Positions 11,165-20,449 are shown, counted from the first letter of the stretch. The stretch is DNA of 64,000 nucleotides from Streptomyces canus (GCF_030816965.1 NZ_JAUSYQ010000002.1:7058001-7122000); one strand, 5' to 3'. The notes: generated by a model not told the origin, from the letters alone. Numbers and translations: made by a program.

Positions 11165-11340
11165 GGGGCTAGTCGTCCCATTCCCGTCTGTCGCGCGACG
11201 CCTGGCACGCACGCTCGCCGCGTTGCCGAATCGTCCACGTGGCTCCGCCACGAGGACGCTCCGGCGCCTTGCGATCGCACGCACCAGACGCCACGCGACC
11301 CGCCCTTCGGGCGGACGACGGGAATGGGACGACTAGCCCC
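11165..11340. mobile_element. MITE-like element with 24-bp perfect terminal inverted repeats
   Basis: A 176-base unit is bounded by exact 24-bp inverted repeats (11165-11188 and 11317-11340), each ending in GGGGCTAG when read from outside. The inside holds small palindromes (a GTGGC/GCCAC hairpin near 11240 and CGCCC/GGGCG near 11302) and no plausible gene. No clear target duplication flanks it (GATT on the left, GGCC on the right). Size, perfect ends and lack of coding capacity fit a miniature transposable element moved in trans. It lies 40 bases before the gatC start and fills most of the 311-base gap after the GGDEF-EAL gene. A TAGGAT hexamer at 11158-11163 abuts its left end. Confidence 0.7.
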
Positions 11341-11379
11341 GGCCCCAAACCACACACACTCACCCCAGAGGATCGCTGC

Positions 11380-11676
11380 ATGCCTGGCATCACGCGCGAG
11401 GAGGTCGCCCACCTCGCACGGCTGGCGCGTCTGGAGCTGAAGCCCGAAGAGCTCGAGCACTTCGCGGGACAGCTGGACGACATCATCGGCGCGGTCGCAC
11501 GCGTCAGTGAGGTCGCCGACCAAGACGTACCGCCGACCTCGCACCCGCTCCCGCTGACGAACGTCATGCGCGCGGACGAGGTCCGTCCGTCGCTCACCCC
11601 CGAGCAGGCGCTCTCCGGCGCCCCGGCCCAGGAGCAGCAGCGTTTCAAGGTGCCGCAGATCCTGGGGGAGGACTAA
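11380..11676 (+). CDS. gatC: Asp-tRNA(Asn)/Glu-tRNA(Gln) amidotransferase subunit C
   Basis: 98 residues, standard for GatC, the belt-like subunit that holds GatA against GatB. It begins [19 protein letters not shown], the family signature, followed by a Pro-rich middle ([13 protein letters not shown]) and a C-terminal FKVPQIL that inserts between the partners. The ATG at 11380 follows an AGAGGA ribosome site. gatA follows after five bases. The MITE-like element lies directly upstream, so any promoter left of it would transcribe the element into the 5' leader. Confidence 0.95.
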   Translation: MPGITREEVAHLARLARLELKPEELEHFAGQLDDIIGAVARVSEVADQDVPPTSHPLPLTNVMRADEVRPSLTPEQALSGAPAQEQQRFKVPQILGED

Positions 11677-11681
11677 CCGCC

Positions 11682-13184
11682 ATGACGGACAACGTCACCA
11701 TCATCAAGCTGACCGCCGCCGAGACCGCCGCGAAGATCGCTTCCGGTGAGCTCACGGCCGTACAGGTCACCGAGGCCCACCTCGCCCGTATCGAGGCCGT
11801 CGACGAGAAGGTGCACGCCTTCCTGCACGTCGACCGCGAGGGCGCCCTCGCGCAGGCCCGTGCCGTCGACGAGAAGCGGGCCAAGGGCGAGAAGCTCGGC
11901 CCGCTGGCCGGCGTCCCGCTCGCACTCAAGGACATCTTCACCACCGAGGGCGTCCCGACGACCGTCGGCTCGAAGATCCTCGAGGGCTGGATCCCGCCGT
12001 ACGACGCGACCGTCACCAAGCGGCTGAAGGCCGCCGACGTCGTCATCCTCGGCAAGACCAACATGGACGAGTTCGCCATGGGGTCGTCGACGGAGAACAG
12101 CGCGTACGGCCCGACCGGCAACCCCTGGGACCTCACCAGGATCCCCGGCGGCTCCGGCGGTGGGTCGAGTGCCGCGCTCGCCTCCTTCCAGGCCCCCCTC
12201 GCCATCGGCACCGACACCGGCGGCTCCATTCGCCAGCCGGCCGCCGTCACCGGCACGGTCGGCGTGAAGCCGACGTACGGCGCGGTCTCCCGCTACGGCA
12301 TGGTCGCCTTCTCCTCCTCCCTCGACCAGGGCGGCCCCTGCGCCCGTACGGTCCTGGACGCGGCCCTGCTGCACGAGGTCATCGCCGGGCACGACCCGCT
12401 CGACTCCACCTCGATCGACGCCCCGGTCCCGGCGGTCGTCGAGGCCGCCCGCAACGGCAGCGTCGAGGGCATGCGCGTCGGCGTGGTCAAGCAGTTCCGC
12501 GGCGAGGGCTACCAGGCCGGTGTCATCCAGCGCTTCGACGAGTCCGTGGCTCTGCTCAAGGAGCTGGGCGCCGAGATCGTCGAGCTGGACTGCCCGTCCT
12601 TCGACCTCGCGCTGTCGGCGTACTACCTGATCGCGCCGTCCGAGTGCTCGTCCAACCTCGCCCGCTTCGACGGCCTGCGCTACGGCCTGCGGACCGGCGA
12701 CGACGGCACCCACTCGGCGGAGGAGGTCACCTCCCTCACCCGTGAGGCGGGCTTCGGCCCCGAGGTCAAGCGCCGCATCATGCTCGGCACGTACGCCCTG
12801 TCGAGCGGTTACTACGACGCCTACTACGGCTCGGCGCAGAAGGTCCGCACGCTCATCACGCGCGACTTCGAGAAGGCCTTCGAGCAGGTCGACGTGATCG
12901 TCTCCCCGACGACCCCGACCACCGCCTTCCCGATCGGCGAGCGCGCCGACGACCCGATGGCGATGTACCTGGCCGACCTCTGCACCATCCCGACCAACCT
13001 CGCGGGCAACGCGGCCATGTCGCTGCCGTGCGGTCTGGCGCCCGAGGACAACCTGCCCGTCGGCCTCCAGATCATCGCCCCGGCCCTGAAGGACGAGCGT
13101 CTTTACAAGGTCGGCGCAGCCGTCGAGGCCGCCTTCGTGGAAAGGTGGGGTCACCCGCTCCTGGAGGAGGCACCGTCGCTGTGA
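11682..13184 (+). CDS. gatA: Asp-tRNA(Asn)/Glu-tRNA(Gln) amidotransferase subunit A
   Basis: 500 residues, the glutaminase/amidase subunit that releases ammonia and passes it to GatB. The amidase-signature catalytic triad is visible: Lys in [10 protein letters not shown] and the cis-Ser/Ser pair in [13 protein letters not shown]. Other family blocks are [13 protein letters not shown] and [11 protein letters not shown]. The GatCAB complex amidates misacylated Glu-tRNA(Gln) and often Asp-tRNA(Asn). The stop overlaps the GTG of the next small gene (GTGA), indicating translational coupling. Confidence 0.96.
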   Translation: MTDNVTIIKLTAAETAAKIASGELTAVQVTEAHLARIEAVDEKVHAFLHVDREGALAQARAVDEKRAKGEKLGPLAGVPLALKDIFTTEGVPTTVGSKILEGWIPPYDATVTKRLKAADVVILGKTNMDEFAMGSSTENSAYGPTGNPWDLTRIPGGSGGGSSAALASFQAPLAIGTDTGGSIRQPAAVTGTVGVKPTYGAVSRYGMVAFSSSLDQGGPCARTVLDAALLHEVIAGHDPLDSTSIDAPVPAVVEAARNGSVEGMRVGVVKQFRGEGYQAGVIQRFDESVALLKELGAEIVELDCPSFDLALSAYYLIAPSECSSNLARFDGLRYGLRTGDDGTHSAEEVTSLTREAGFGPEVKRRIMLGTYALSSGYYDAYYGSAQKVRTLITRDFEKAFEQVDVIVSPTTPTTAFPIGERADDPMAMYLADLCTIPTNLAGNAAMSLPCGLAPEDNLPVGLQIIAPALKDERLYKVGAAVEAAFVERWGHPLLEEAPSL

Positions 13185-13420
13185 GCAAGCTGACCAAGGC
13201 GAAGGACTTCAAGAAGTCCAAGTCCGGTACGTACCTGTCCATCGCCACCACGGCGTTCGGCGCCATCGGTGTCGCCAAGCGGCTCAAGAAGGCGCGCTCG
13301 GAGAAGGACACCCTGGTCCTCGTCGACGCCACCGTCTCCGCGGTCGCCATCGTCACCGGCCTCGCCATCCTGTACCGCGAGCTGAAGCGGCTGGGCGATG
13401 ACGACGTCCTGCTGGGCTGA
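13181..13420 (+). CDS. Small membrane-associated protein inside the gatCAB operon
   Basis: 79 residues, starting at a GTG that overlaps the gatA stop and has a strong GGAGGAGG ribosome site at 13162-13169. The N-terminus is very basic ([14 protein letters not shown]). There is a weakly hydrophobic stretch at about 18-30, a basic [11 protein letters not shown] segment and one clear transmembrane helix (about 48-65, [12 protein letters not shown]) followed by a charged tail. It is not a known amidotransferase subunit. Its fixed place between gatA and gatB suggests a conserved streptomycete gene; no function is recognised. Confidence 0.82.
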   Translation: MSKLTKAKDFKKSKSGTYLSIATTAFGAIGVAKRLKKARSEKDTLVLVDATVSAVAIVTGLAILYRELKRLGDDDVLLG

Positions 13421-13435
13421 GAGGGAAGTTTCACC

Positions 13436-14950
13436 GTGACCACCACGACCGACCTGGTGTCGTACGAGGACGCTCTCGCGTCGTACGACCCCGTCATGGG
13501 CCTTGAGGTCCATGTCGAACTCGGCACCAAGACCAAGATGTTCTGCGGCTGTTCGACCGAGCTCGGTCAGGACGCCAACACGCAGACCTGTCCCACCTGC
13601 CTCGGCCTGCCCGGCGCGCTCCCGGTCGTCAACGCGATCGGCATCGAGTCGGCCATCAAGATCGGTCTCGCGCTCAACTGCGAGATCGCCGAGTGGTGCC
13701 GATTCGCCCGGAAGAACTACTTCTATCCGGACATGCCGAAGAACTTCCAGACCTCCCAGTACGACGAGCCGATCGCCTTCAATGGCTACCTTGACGTCCA
13801 GCTGGAGGACGGCGAGACCTTCCGGGTGGAGATCGAGCGCGCCCACATGGAGGAGGACACCGGCAAGTCGACCCACGTGGGCGGCGCGACGGGCCGTATC
13901 CACGGCGCCTCGCATTCGCTGCTCGACTACAACCGCGCCGGCATCCCGCTCATCGAGATCGTCACCAAGCCGATCGAGGGTGCGGGTGAGCGCGCTCCCG
14001 AGGTGGCGAAGGCGTACGTCCGTGAGCTGCGCGAGGTCATCAAGGCGCTCGGTGTGTCGGAAGCCCGCATGGAGATGGGCCAGATGCGCTGTGACGTGAA
14101 CCTGTCGCTGCGCCCGAACGGCACCGAGAAGTTCGGCACGCGTTCCGAGACGAAGAACGTCAACTCGCTGCGGTCCGTGGAGCGCGCGGCCCGTTTCGAG
14201 ATCCAGCGGCACGCGGCCGTCCTGAGCAGTGGCGGGACGATCATCCAGGAGACCCGGCACTTCCACGAGGACACGGGGTCCACGACCTCGGGCCGCGTGA
14301 AGGAAGAGGCCGAGGACTACCGGTACTTCCCCGAGCCGGACCTCGTTCCGGTGGCCCCCTCGCGCGAGTGGGTCGAGGAGATCCGGGCGGCGCTCCCCGA
14401 GCTGCCGCTGGCCCGCCGCAACCGGCTCGTCGCCGAGTGGGGCATCACGGCCCTCGACATGCAGGCGATCCTCAACGCCGGCGCCCTGGACCCGATCGTC
14501 GCCACGATCGACGCCGGTGCCGACGCGGCCTCCGCCCGCAAGTGGTGGATGGGCGAACTCGCCCGCAGCGCCAACGAGTCCGGCAAGTCACTGGACGAGT
14601 TGGCCATCACGCCGGAGCAGGTCGCCGGGGTCACCGAGCTGGTCTCCAAGGGTGACCTGAACGACAAGCTGGCCCGCCAGGTCATCGAAGGCGTCCTCGC
14701 GGGCGAAGGCACCCCGGACGAGGTCGTCGACAAGCGCGGTCTGAAGGTCGTCTCCGACGAGGGCGCCCTGGGTGCCGCCGTCGACGAGGCCATCGCCGGG
14801 AACCCGGGCATCGCCGACAAGATCCGCTCCGGCAAGGTCGCCGCGGCCGGCGCCCTGGTCGGCGCGGTCATGAAGGCGACCCGCGGTCAGGCCGACGCGG
14901 CTCGCGTCAAGGAGCTGATCCTGGAGAAGCTGGGCGTCGGCGAAGGCTGA
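13436..14950 (+). CDS. gatB: Asp-tRNA(Asn)/Glu-tRNA(Gln) amidotransferase subunit B
   Basis: 504 residues, the kinase/transamidase subunit that binds the misacylated tRNA. It has the GatB core with [20 protein letters not shown] near residue 21, the zinc-binding Cys set completed by [16 protein letters not shown], and the conserved [15 protein letters not shown]. The C-terminal YqeY-like tRNA-binding tail begins near residue 350 and ends in [12 protein letters not shown]. The GTG start at 13436 follows GAGAGGGA. A strong hairpin 14 bases after the stop ends the operon. Confidence 0.96.
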   Translation: MTTTTDLVSYEDALASYDPVMGLEVHVELGTKTKMFCGCSTELGQDANTQTCPTCLGLPGALPVVNAIGIESAIKIGLALNCEIAEWCRFARKNYFYPDMPKNFQTSQYDEPIAFNGYLDVQLEDGETFRVEIERAHMEEDTGKSTHVGGATGRIHGASHSLLDYNRAGIPLIEIVTKPIEGAGERAPEVAKAYVRELREVIKALGVSEARMEMGQMRCDVNLSLRPNGTEKFGTRSETKNVNSLRSVERAARFEIQRHAAVLSSGGTIIQETRHFHEDTGSTTSGRVKEEAEDYRYFPEPDLVPVAPSREWVEEIRAALPELPLARRNRLVAEWGITALDMQAILNAGALDPIVATIDAGADAASARKWWMGELARSANESGKSLDELAITPEQVAGVTELVSKGDLNDKLARQVIEGVLAGEGTPDEVVDKRGLKVVSDEGALGAAVDEAIAGNPGIADKIRSGKVAAAGALVGAVMKATRGQADAARVKELILEKLGVGEG

Positions 14951-14963
14951 GCTCTCCGTAGCG

Positions 14964-14997
14964 TACGGCCCCGGAGGACGTGTCCTCCGGGGCCGTA
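14964..14997. terminator. Bidirectional hairpin terminator, gatB / methyltransferase
   Basis: A 15-bp perfect stem (14964-14978 with 14983-14997) closes on a four-base loop. It lies between the convergent ends of gatB (14950) and the methyltransferase gene (stop at 15001). There is no T run, as usual in Streptomyces. Confidence 0.75.
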
Positions 14998-15000
14998 GCC

Positions 15001-15816
15001 TTACTTACGGCGTCCTACGAGCCGTACGAAACCCAACGACCGCCCTTGGTCGGCCCGTACCATCTCGCCGACCTCACGGGCCATCGTGCGATGGAACTCC
15101 TCGGGGCTCTCCTCGGCGATCACGTCGCACCACAGCAGCCAGTCCTTCCAGCCGTCCGGCTGCCAGTCGGCCGTCTCGACCTCGACAGCCCCGCTGCGGG
15201 TCCAGTGCCGCCTCCACCAGTCGGCCGAGTGGAAGCACCAGAAGTCGGACTGCCACCACTGCTTGAGATGCGCGGGCGGCTCCACGCCCTCGATCTCCTC
15301 CCGTACCGCGGGCACCACGACCCCGATCCGCCCGCCCGGCTTCAACAACCGGGTCAGCGTGGGCAGATAGAGGTCGTTGGTGCCGAAGTACTGGTACGCG
15401 TCGATGCTCACGATCGCATCGAAGCTGCCCTCGGCGAAGGGCAGGTCGTGTGCCTCGGTGTGCACGGGCAGCACCCGGTCGGCGAAACCGGCCTCGGCGA
15501 TGCGCTCGGCGTTCTCGTCGGGCTTGATCCACAGGTCGGCCGCGGTGACCTGGACGTCGTACTCCCTGGCCAGGAAGACCGAGGTCATCGCACGGCCGCA
15601 GCCCAGGTCGAGAACCCGGGCGCAGGGCCGCAGGGTGTCCAGGCCCAGGGCGGGCGCGAGCCACTCCAGCAGCCACAGCGCGTTCGGGCCCATCTGGTTC
15701 TCGATGACCCAGCGGACGTCGTAGCTGTTGCTGCGCGGGTAGCGGGCCTGGGTCAGCCGCCGGGTGAGGTCCTCACTCGAGGGCCCCGTCATGGACGGGG
15801 TGATGTCGTCTGGCAT
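15001..15816 (-). CDS. SAM-dependent class I methyltransferase
   Basis: 271 residues. Motif I is VLDLGCGRAMTS near residues 68-79; the acidic SAM-ribose position follows in VTAADLW; motif IV is FDAIVSIDAYQYFG. The C-terminal half is rich in Trp (QWWQSDFWCFHSADWWRRHW), which may line an aromatic or lipid substrate pocket. No signal peptide is present. Substrate is unknown; small-molecule methyltransferases of the UbiE/COQ5 style share this layout. The gene is convergent with gatB. Confidence 0.85.
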   Translation of the reverse strand: MPDDITPSMTGPSSEDLTRRLTQARYPRSNSYDVRWVIENQMGPNALWLLEWLAPALGLDTLRPCARVLDLGCGRAMTSVFLAREYDVQVTAADLWIKPDENAERIAEAGFADRVLPVHTEAHDLPFAEGSFDAIVSIDAYQYFGTNDLYLPTLTRLLKPGGRIGVVVPAVREEIEGVEPPAHLKQWWQSDFWCFHSADWWRRHWTRSGAVEVETADWQPDGWKDWLLWCDVIAEESPEEFHRTMAREVGEMVRADQGRSLGFVRLVGRRK

Positions 15817-15956
15817 CGGTGAACGGGCTCCTTGAGTCCGGGGAAGCGGAAAGGGATACGGAGGAGCTCGGTCGGACGCTCAAACAACGCACCTGCTTCG
15901 GTCGGGGGCCGGACGGGCCCGGAGTCTCTCAGCGGAACACGCTACGCTCGCCCGCC

Positions 15957-16262
15957 ATGAACGGTCCTGCGAATTCCGAGCCATCCGACATACAGGAGGA
16001 GTACGACGGCCAGGTGCTGGACGCCCGGCGGGCCCGCTGGACGGCCTCCGGCACCGGCGCGCTGCTGGCCCTCGCCGGTCTGGCCGCGGCGGCGCTCCGG
16101 TTGAGCGGCTCCGCACCCGCACTGGTCCCGGCGGCCTACGGATCCGGTGCCGGGGTGTGCGCGCTCGCCGCGGTCCTGGGCTCCCGCGGGCGCACCCGCA
16201 GGGCTCTGTGGCTGCTGATCGTCGGCGTGATGGTGATGGCGCTGGGCGACCAGTTCGACTGA
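15957..16262 (+). CDS. Small integral membrane protein
   Basis: 101 residues. An acidic start (SEPSDIQEEYDGQ) and a short basic stretch are followed by three hydrophobic segments (about 35-52, 58-75 and 85-97). The ATG at 15957 has no ribosome site but lies eight bases after TACGCT (15943-15948), which suggests a leaderless mRNA. It diverges from the methyltransferase gene. No domain is recognised. Confidence 0.7.
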   Translation: MNGPANSEPSDIQEEYDGQVLDARRARWTASGTGALLALAGLAAAALRLSGSAPALVPAAYGSGAGVCALAAVLGSRGRTRRALWLLIVGVMVMALGDQFD

Positions 16263-16453
16263 CGCGACAGAGTGACCGTTACTGTCCTGTGATCTGTCTC
16301 CCACTCTTGTGAATAAACGCACGATCGCGATAAACGATCACTTTCCCCTGCGAGAGTGGTCCGCACATTGCTCATGCGTTCTTTGCGGGCTGTTCACACA
16401 TGAAGGACTGTTCCCGGTCAAAGATCCACAATTCGCCCTCCGGGAGCACGTTC

Positions 16454-18724
16454 GTGGCAGCCCTTGCGCGCTGGTGTGTACGACGACGTCTGGTCGTCGT
16501 TCTCCTGTGGCTCCTCGCCCTCGGCGGGGTGAGCGCGGCCGCCGCCGTCACCGGCTCCGCGTACTCGAACGACTACGAGGTCCCCGGCACCGAGTCCGGC
16601 CGCGCCACCCAACTGCTCCAGGACGGCTTCCCGCACCTCGGAGGCGACAGCGACACGGTCGTCTGGCACCTCACGTCGGGCTCGGTCCGGGACGCCGACG
16701 TCGAACAGACGATGACCGCGACCCTGGACAAGATCGCGGATCTGCCCGGAGTGGCCGCCGTCGCCAGCCCGTACGACGACACGGGCGCCGACCGGATCAG
16801 CGCCGACGGACACACCGCGTACGCCACCGTCACCTTCGCCGACCCGGCCGAGGACATCGACGCCTCCGAGGCAAAGGCCGTGGTGGACACGGCCAAGGAC
16901 GCCGAGACCGACGGGCTCCAGGTGGAGCTGGGCGGCAGCGCCGTCGCCCTCACCGAGTCCTCGGGCGGGCATGTCGCCGAGATCGTCGGGGTGCTCGTCG
17001 CCGCCGTCGTGCTGTTCCTGGCCTTCGGCTCGCTCGCCGCCTCGCTGCTGCCCATCGCGAGCGCCCTGGTCGGTGTGGGCACCGCGTACGCCGGGATCGG
17101 GCTGCTCGGGCATGCCATGACCGTCGCCGACTTCGCGCCCATGCTCGGCATGCTGATCGGGCTCGGCGTCGGCATCGACTACGCGCTCTTCATCGTCACC
17201 AGACACCGGCGCGGCCTCAAACGCGGGCTGAGCGTCGCCGAGTGCGTCGAGAACGCCGTCACCACCACCGGGCGCGCGGTCGTCTTCGCGGGTGCCACGG
17301 TTTGCATCGCCCTGCTGGGGATGCTGATCCTCCGGCTCGGCTTCCTCAACGGCGTCGCGATAGCCGCCTCCCTGACCGTCGTCCTGACGGTCGCCTCCTG
17401 CGTGACCCTGCTGCCGGCCCTGCTCTCCCTCATCGGCATGCGCGCCCTGAGCCGGCGAGAGCGGCGCCGCCTCGCCGAGCACGGTCCCGAGCCGGAACTG
17501 CCGACCGGGTTCGCCCACCGCTGGTCCGCGTTCGTGGAACGGCACCCCAAACTGCTCGGCGCCATCGCCCTGGTGGTCGTCACCGTCCTCGCCCTGCCCA
17601 CCCTGGGCCTGCGCCTCGGCACCTCCGACCAGGGCAACGACCCACGGTCCGCGACCACCCGGCAGGCCTACGACCTCCTCGCTGGGGGCACCTCCCGCGC
17701 GGAGCGTGGGGGAGGCTTCGGCCCGGGCGTCAACGGGCCGCTCACGCTGGTGACTCGTGTCGACGGAGCCGAGGACAAGCTCCTCCTCGACAACCTCGAC
17801 GCCACCCTCCGCACCACCGAGGGCATCGCCTCCACCACCCCGGTGACCTACGACACCGGCGGCGACCTCGCCTACTTCACGATCGTCCCCGAGTCCGCCC
17901 CGCAGTCCCAGCAGACCAGCGAGCTCGTGGACCGGCTGCGCACCGAGGTGCTGCCGCGCGCGGAGACCGGCACGTCACTCGACATCCAGGTCGGCGGGAC
18001 GACGGCGTCGTACGACGACTTCGCGGACGTCATCGTCGGCAAGCTTCCCCTGTTCGTCGGCGTGGTCATCGGTCTGGGCTGTCTGCTGCTCCTGCTCGCC
18101 TTCCGTTCCGTCGGCATCCCGCTGAAGGCGGCCGCGATGAACGTGGCCGCCGTCGCCGCGTCCTTCGGGGTGGTCGTGGCGATCTTCCAGTGGGGCTGGG
18201 GGAGCGAGCTGCTCGGCCTCGGCCGCGCGGGCCCGATCGAGCCCTTCCTCCCCGTGATCATGGTGTCCGTGCTCTTCGGGCTCTCCATGGACTACCAGGT
18301 CTTCCTGGTCAGCCGGATGTACGAGGAATGGCTGGAGACCGGCGACAACCGGCGGGCCGTCCGGGTCGGCCTCGCCGAGACCAGCCGGGTGATCAACTCC
18401 GCCGCGGTCATCATGATCTCCGTCTTCCTCGCCTTCGTCCTCAGCGGCGACCGCGTGATCGCCATGTTCGGCATCGCGCTCGCCGCCGCCGTCGCCCTCG
18501 ACGCCTTCGTCCTGCGCACCCTCCTCGTCCCCGCGCTCATGCACCTGCTCGGCGGCGCCAACTGGTGGCTGCCGGGCTGGCTGGACCGCCGGATGCCCCG
18601 CATCAGCATCGAACCGCCCGAGTGCCGCGCAGCGCATGAGAGGCTCATCGATGTCGTGGGGCAGGACGTCGTGGAGCAGATGGAGAGGGAGCGGGACGAG
18701 GATGTACGCGATATCCCTGGGTGA
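16454..18724 (+). CDS. MmpL-type RND transporter
   Basis: 756 residues with the duplicated RND topology of MMPL proteins: one N-terminal helix (RRRLVVVLLWLLALGG), a large extracytoplasmic loop, five helices, a second loop and a final set of helices. The proton-relay region GIDYALFIVTRHR is in the first half and SMDYQVFLVSRMYEEW in the second. Such proteins export lipids, siderophores or antibiotics using the proton gradient. The GTG at 16454 is preferred over the ATG at 16400 because CGGGAG lies seven bases before it and it gives the usual LARWCVRRR start. About ten codons at residues 411-420 come from a palindromic mini-repeat (next feature). The end overlaps the acetyltransferase gene by 23 bases. 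Confidence 0.88.
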   Translation: MAALARWCVRRRLVVVLLWLLALGGVSAAAAVTGSAYSNDYEVPGTESGRATQLLQDGFPHLGGDSDTVVWHLTSGSVRDADVEQTMTATLDKIADLPGVAAVASPYDDTGADRISADGHTAYATVTFADPAEDIDASEAKAVVDTAKDAETDGLQVELGGSAVALTESSGGHVAEIVGVLVAAVVLFLAFGSLAASLLPIASALVGVGTAYAGIGLLGHAMTVADFAPMLGMLIGLGVGIDYALFIVTRHRRGLKRGLSVAECVENAVTTTGRAVVFAGATVCIALLGMLILRLGFLNGVAIAASLTVVLTVASCVTLLPALLSLIGMRALSRRERRRLAEHGPEPELPTGFAHRWSAFVERHPKLLGAIALVVVTVLALPTLGLRLGTSDQGNDPRSATTRQAYDLLAGGTSRAERGGGFGPGVNGPLTLVTRVDGAEDKLLLDNLDATLRTTEGIASTTPVTYDTGGDLAYFTIVPESAPQSQQTSELVDRLRTEVLPRAETGTSLDIQVGGTTASYDDFADVIVGKLPLFVGVVIGLGCLLLLLAFRSVGIPLKAAAMNVAAVAASFGVVVAIFQWGWGSELLGLGRAGPIEPFLPVIMVSVLFGLSMDYQVFLVSRMYEEWLETGDNRRAVRVGLAETSRVINSAAVIMISVFLAFVLSGDRVIAMFGIALAAAVALDAFVLRTLLVPALMHLLGGANWWLPGWLDRRMPRISIEPPECRAAHERLIDVVGQDVVEQMERERDEDVRDIPG
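17684..17714. repeat. Palindromic mini-repeat inserted in frame in the MmpL gene
   Basis: The block begins GGGGGCACCTCCC and ends GTGGGGGAG, with partial dyad symmetry (CTCCC against GGGAG). It encodes GGTSRAERGG between LLA and GFGPGVNGPL, where the protein reads smoothly if the ten codons are removed. A related copy lies at 20229-20262. Similar Gly/Thr/Ser inserts recur in Streptomyces proteins (recollection). Confidence 0.6.
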
Positions 18725-19277
18725 CGACGGGGCCGAACTGCGGCCCCTGGAGCCGTGGCACGCGGAGGAGTTCCTGGCCAATCTGGAGCGGGGCCGGGAG
18801 TTCATCGGGCAGTTCATCCCCTTCGGCTCCCAGGCCGTCGACGTGGCCTCCGCGCGCGAGACACTCCAGCGGTACGCCCGGATGCGCGCCGACGACACCG
18901 GCGGCTACCACGGCATCTGGCTCGACGGAAAGCTCGTCGGCGGAGTGCTCACCCTCAACTTCGACGCCGAACAGGGAAACTGCGAGGTCGGCTGCTGGCT
19001 GGAGCCCGCCGCGACCGGCCGCGGACTGATCACCCGGGCCATGCGGATACTGATCGACTGGGTGGTCGAGGAGCGCGGTGTCCACCGGGTCGAATGGGTC
19101 GCCGCGTCGGGAAACACGGCCAGCATCAACGTCGCCCGGCGCCTGGGAATGACCCGCGACGGAGTCCGCCGTGAGGCCCACCCCTATCGTGGCGTACGGC
19201 ACGACCTCGAGGTGTGGTCGATTCTCGCCCCCGAGTGGCGTGAAGCACGCGCGCGTGCAGCCCGGAACGATCATTAA
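18702..19277 (+). CDS. GNAT N-acetyltransferase (RimJ/RimL type)
   Basis: 191 residues of one GNAT domain. LRPLEPWHAEEFLANL at the start is typical of ribosomal-protein-alanine acetyltransferase relatives. LEPAATGRGLITRAM is the acetyl-CoA pyrophosphate loop near residues 100-114, and NTASINVARRLGMTRDG is the C-terminal signature. The ATG at 18702 lies within the end of the MmpL gene with GGGACGAGG before it, so the two are translationally coupled. The target amine could be a ribosomal protein, another protein or a small molecule. Confidence 0.87.
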   Translation: MYAISLGDDGAELRPLEPWHAEEFLANLERGREFIGQFIPFGSQAVDVASARETLQRYARMRADDTGGYHGIWLDGKLVGGVLTLNFDAEQGNCEVGCWLEPAATGRGLITRAMRILIDWVVEERGVHRVEWVAASGNTASINVARRLGMTRDGVRREAHPYRGVRHDLEVWSILAPEWREARARAARNDH

Positions 19278-19303
19278 GAACCCTCTCAGACAGGATCCGT
19301 ACG

Positions 19304-19897
19304 GTGCCCGACATGGGAACGAAGACAGCTGACGAGACCGGCGCCGAGACGGGCGCAGAGGCCACGACCGAGGAGAAGGTGAGCGTCGCCAAGACCGACG
19401 AGGTGACGGAGGCCGGGGACACCTCGACCGAGGACACCGCCGCCGACGAGATCGACGACGAGGACGACCTGCCCGAGGCCGTCCGGGAGGAGGGCCCCAC
19501 CGGGGTCGGCCAGGGCGCCGGTGCCGTCGTCTCCGCGGCGCTCGGCCTCGTCTCGCTCACCGGCAGCTGGGTCGGCACCGTGGCGTCCGCGCGGCAGTCG
19601 CTGGTCGGCCAGCTGCACGCGCAGACCGCGACGTCCTCCGACGTGGCGAAGCTCCTCGACGAGGGCTACGGCGACGCCTGGAAGGCCACCGCGTTCTGGG
19701 GCGGCGTCTTCGCGCTGATCGCGCTGGTCGTCGGTGTCGGCGTCCTGGCCCGGCCGGCCTTCGGCGCTCCCGGCAAGCCGCAGGCCACCTGGATCAAGTC
19801 CGTCGCCTGGGGCGGTGTCGCACTCGGTGTCGTCGGCCTGCTCCTGGCCGTCCTCAAGTACACCGACCTCCTGCTGGACCTGCCTTCCGCGAGCTGA
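19304..19897 (+). CDS. Membrane protein with acidic N-terminal region
   Basis: 197 residues. Residues 1-65 are strongly acidic and low in complexity (Glu, Asp, Thr, Ala). Three hydrophobic segments follow, at about 75-95, 128-148 and 165-185. AGGAT lies eight bases before the GTG at 19304; an ATG nine bases later is the alternative start. The acidic part is presumably cytoplasmic. No domain is recognised. A large imperfect hairpin follows the gene. Confidence 0.75.
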   Translation: MPDMGTKTADETGAETGAEATTEEKVSVAKTDEVTEAGDTSTEDTAADEIDDEDDLPEAVREEGPTGVGQGAGAVVSAALGLVSLTGSWVGTVASARQSLVGQLHAQTATSSDVAKLLDEGYGDAWKATAFWGGVFALIALVVGVGVLARPAFGAPGKPQATWIKSVAWGGVALGVVGLLLAVLKYTDLLLDLPSAS

Positions 19898-19911
19898 ACA
19901 AGCGCAGGTCA

Positions 19912-19966
19912 CGAGGGGTCTTAGGGCAGCCGTAGGTACCTTACGGAGGCCCTGAGGCCCCTCTCG
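19912..19966 (+). terminator. Complex hairpin after the acidic membrane protein gene
   Basis: The outer arms 19912-19927 and 19949-19966 pair imperfectly (CGAGGGG with CCCCTCTCG, and GGGC with GCCC). They enclose a second near-palindrome at 19930-19946 (CCGTAGG ... CTTACGG). It lies 15 bases after the stop codon and probably ends the transcript. Confidence 0.45.
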
Positions 19967-20093
19967 CGCGTCTAAGGCCCCCGCGGCCCCCGAAGATGCG
20001 GAACTCTCCCGATGTGGCGGACCCCCCTCGGAGACGAAGGTAGAGGCATCGCAGAAAGCGAAGCCCGAAACCGACTCCGACAAGGACGACACC

Positions 20094-20312
20094 ATGTACT
20101 CCGCATACGAGATCTCCCAGTACCGTTCCGCCGAACTCCGCCGCCAGGCCGAGCACGAGCGCCTCGTCCGCGAGACCCTTCGCGGTCGCCGCGCCGCCCG
20201 TCGCGAAGCCGCCGAGCGCACCGCGGATGGGAGCACCTCCCAGGCTTTCGGCACTGGGGGAGATTCGCATACCGGCCGCCGCCGGCGGCACCGGTTCCTT
20301 CGCACGGCGTGA
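20094..20312 (+). CDS. Small basic protein, function unknown
   Basis: 72 residues starting MYSAYEISQYRSAELRRQ, highly helical and Arg/Glu/Ala-rich in the first 45, with a very basic end (GRRRRHRFLRTA). The start and basic tail resemble small conserved streptomycete proteins of unknown function. Between them about 11 codons (DGSTSQAFGTGG) come from a palindromic mini-repeat like that in the MmpL gene, apparently without breaking the frame. AAGGAC lies upstream of the ATG. It is too short to assign a role. Confidence 0.6.
   Translation: MYSAYEISQYRSAELRRQAEHERLVRETLRGRRAARREAAERTADGSTSQAFGTGGDSHTGRRRRHRFLRTA
20229..20262. repeat. Second palindromic mini-repeat
   Basis: It begins GGGAGCACCTCCC and ends CTGGGGGAG, the same framework as the block at 17684-17714 but with a different middle (AGGCTTTCGGCA). 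It lies inside the small basic protein gene and adds 11 codons in frame. Confidence 0.6.
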
Positions 20313-20449
20313 GCGCCGGCGGCGAGGACGGCCGTACGGCTCTGCCCGTCCCCGCGGTCACCACCGCGGCCGTCCTCCCGGCAACCAGGGCCAGTTGGGG
20401 AACCGGACCCGCCCCGAAAACGGGTGCCGCACTGTCGGACGCGCGTGCA

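Noticed and set aside
16309..18639. A 776-residue Arg/Pro-rich frame over the MmpL gene
   Set aside because: It is a shifted-frame shadow; the MmpL frame has clear helices and RND motifs.
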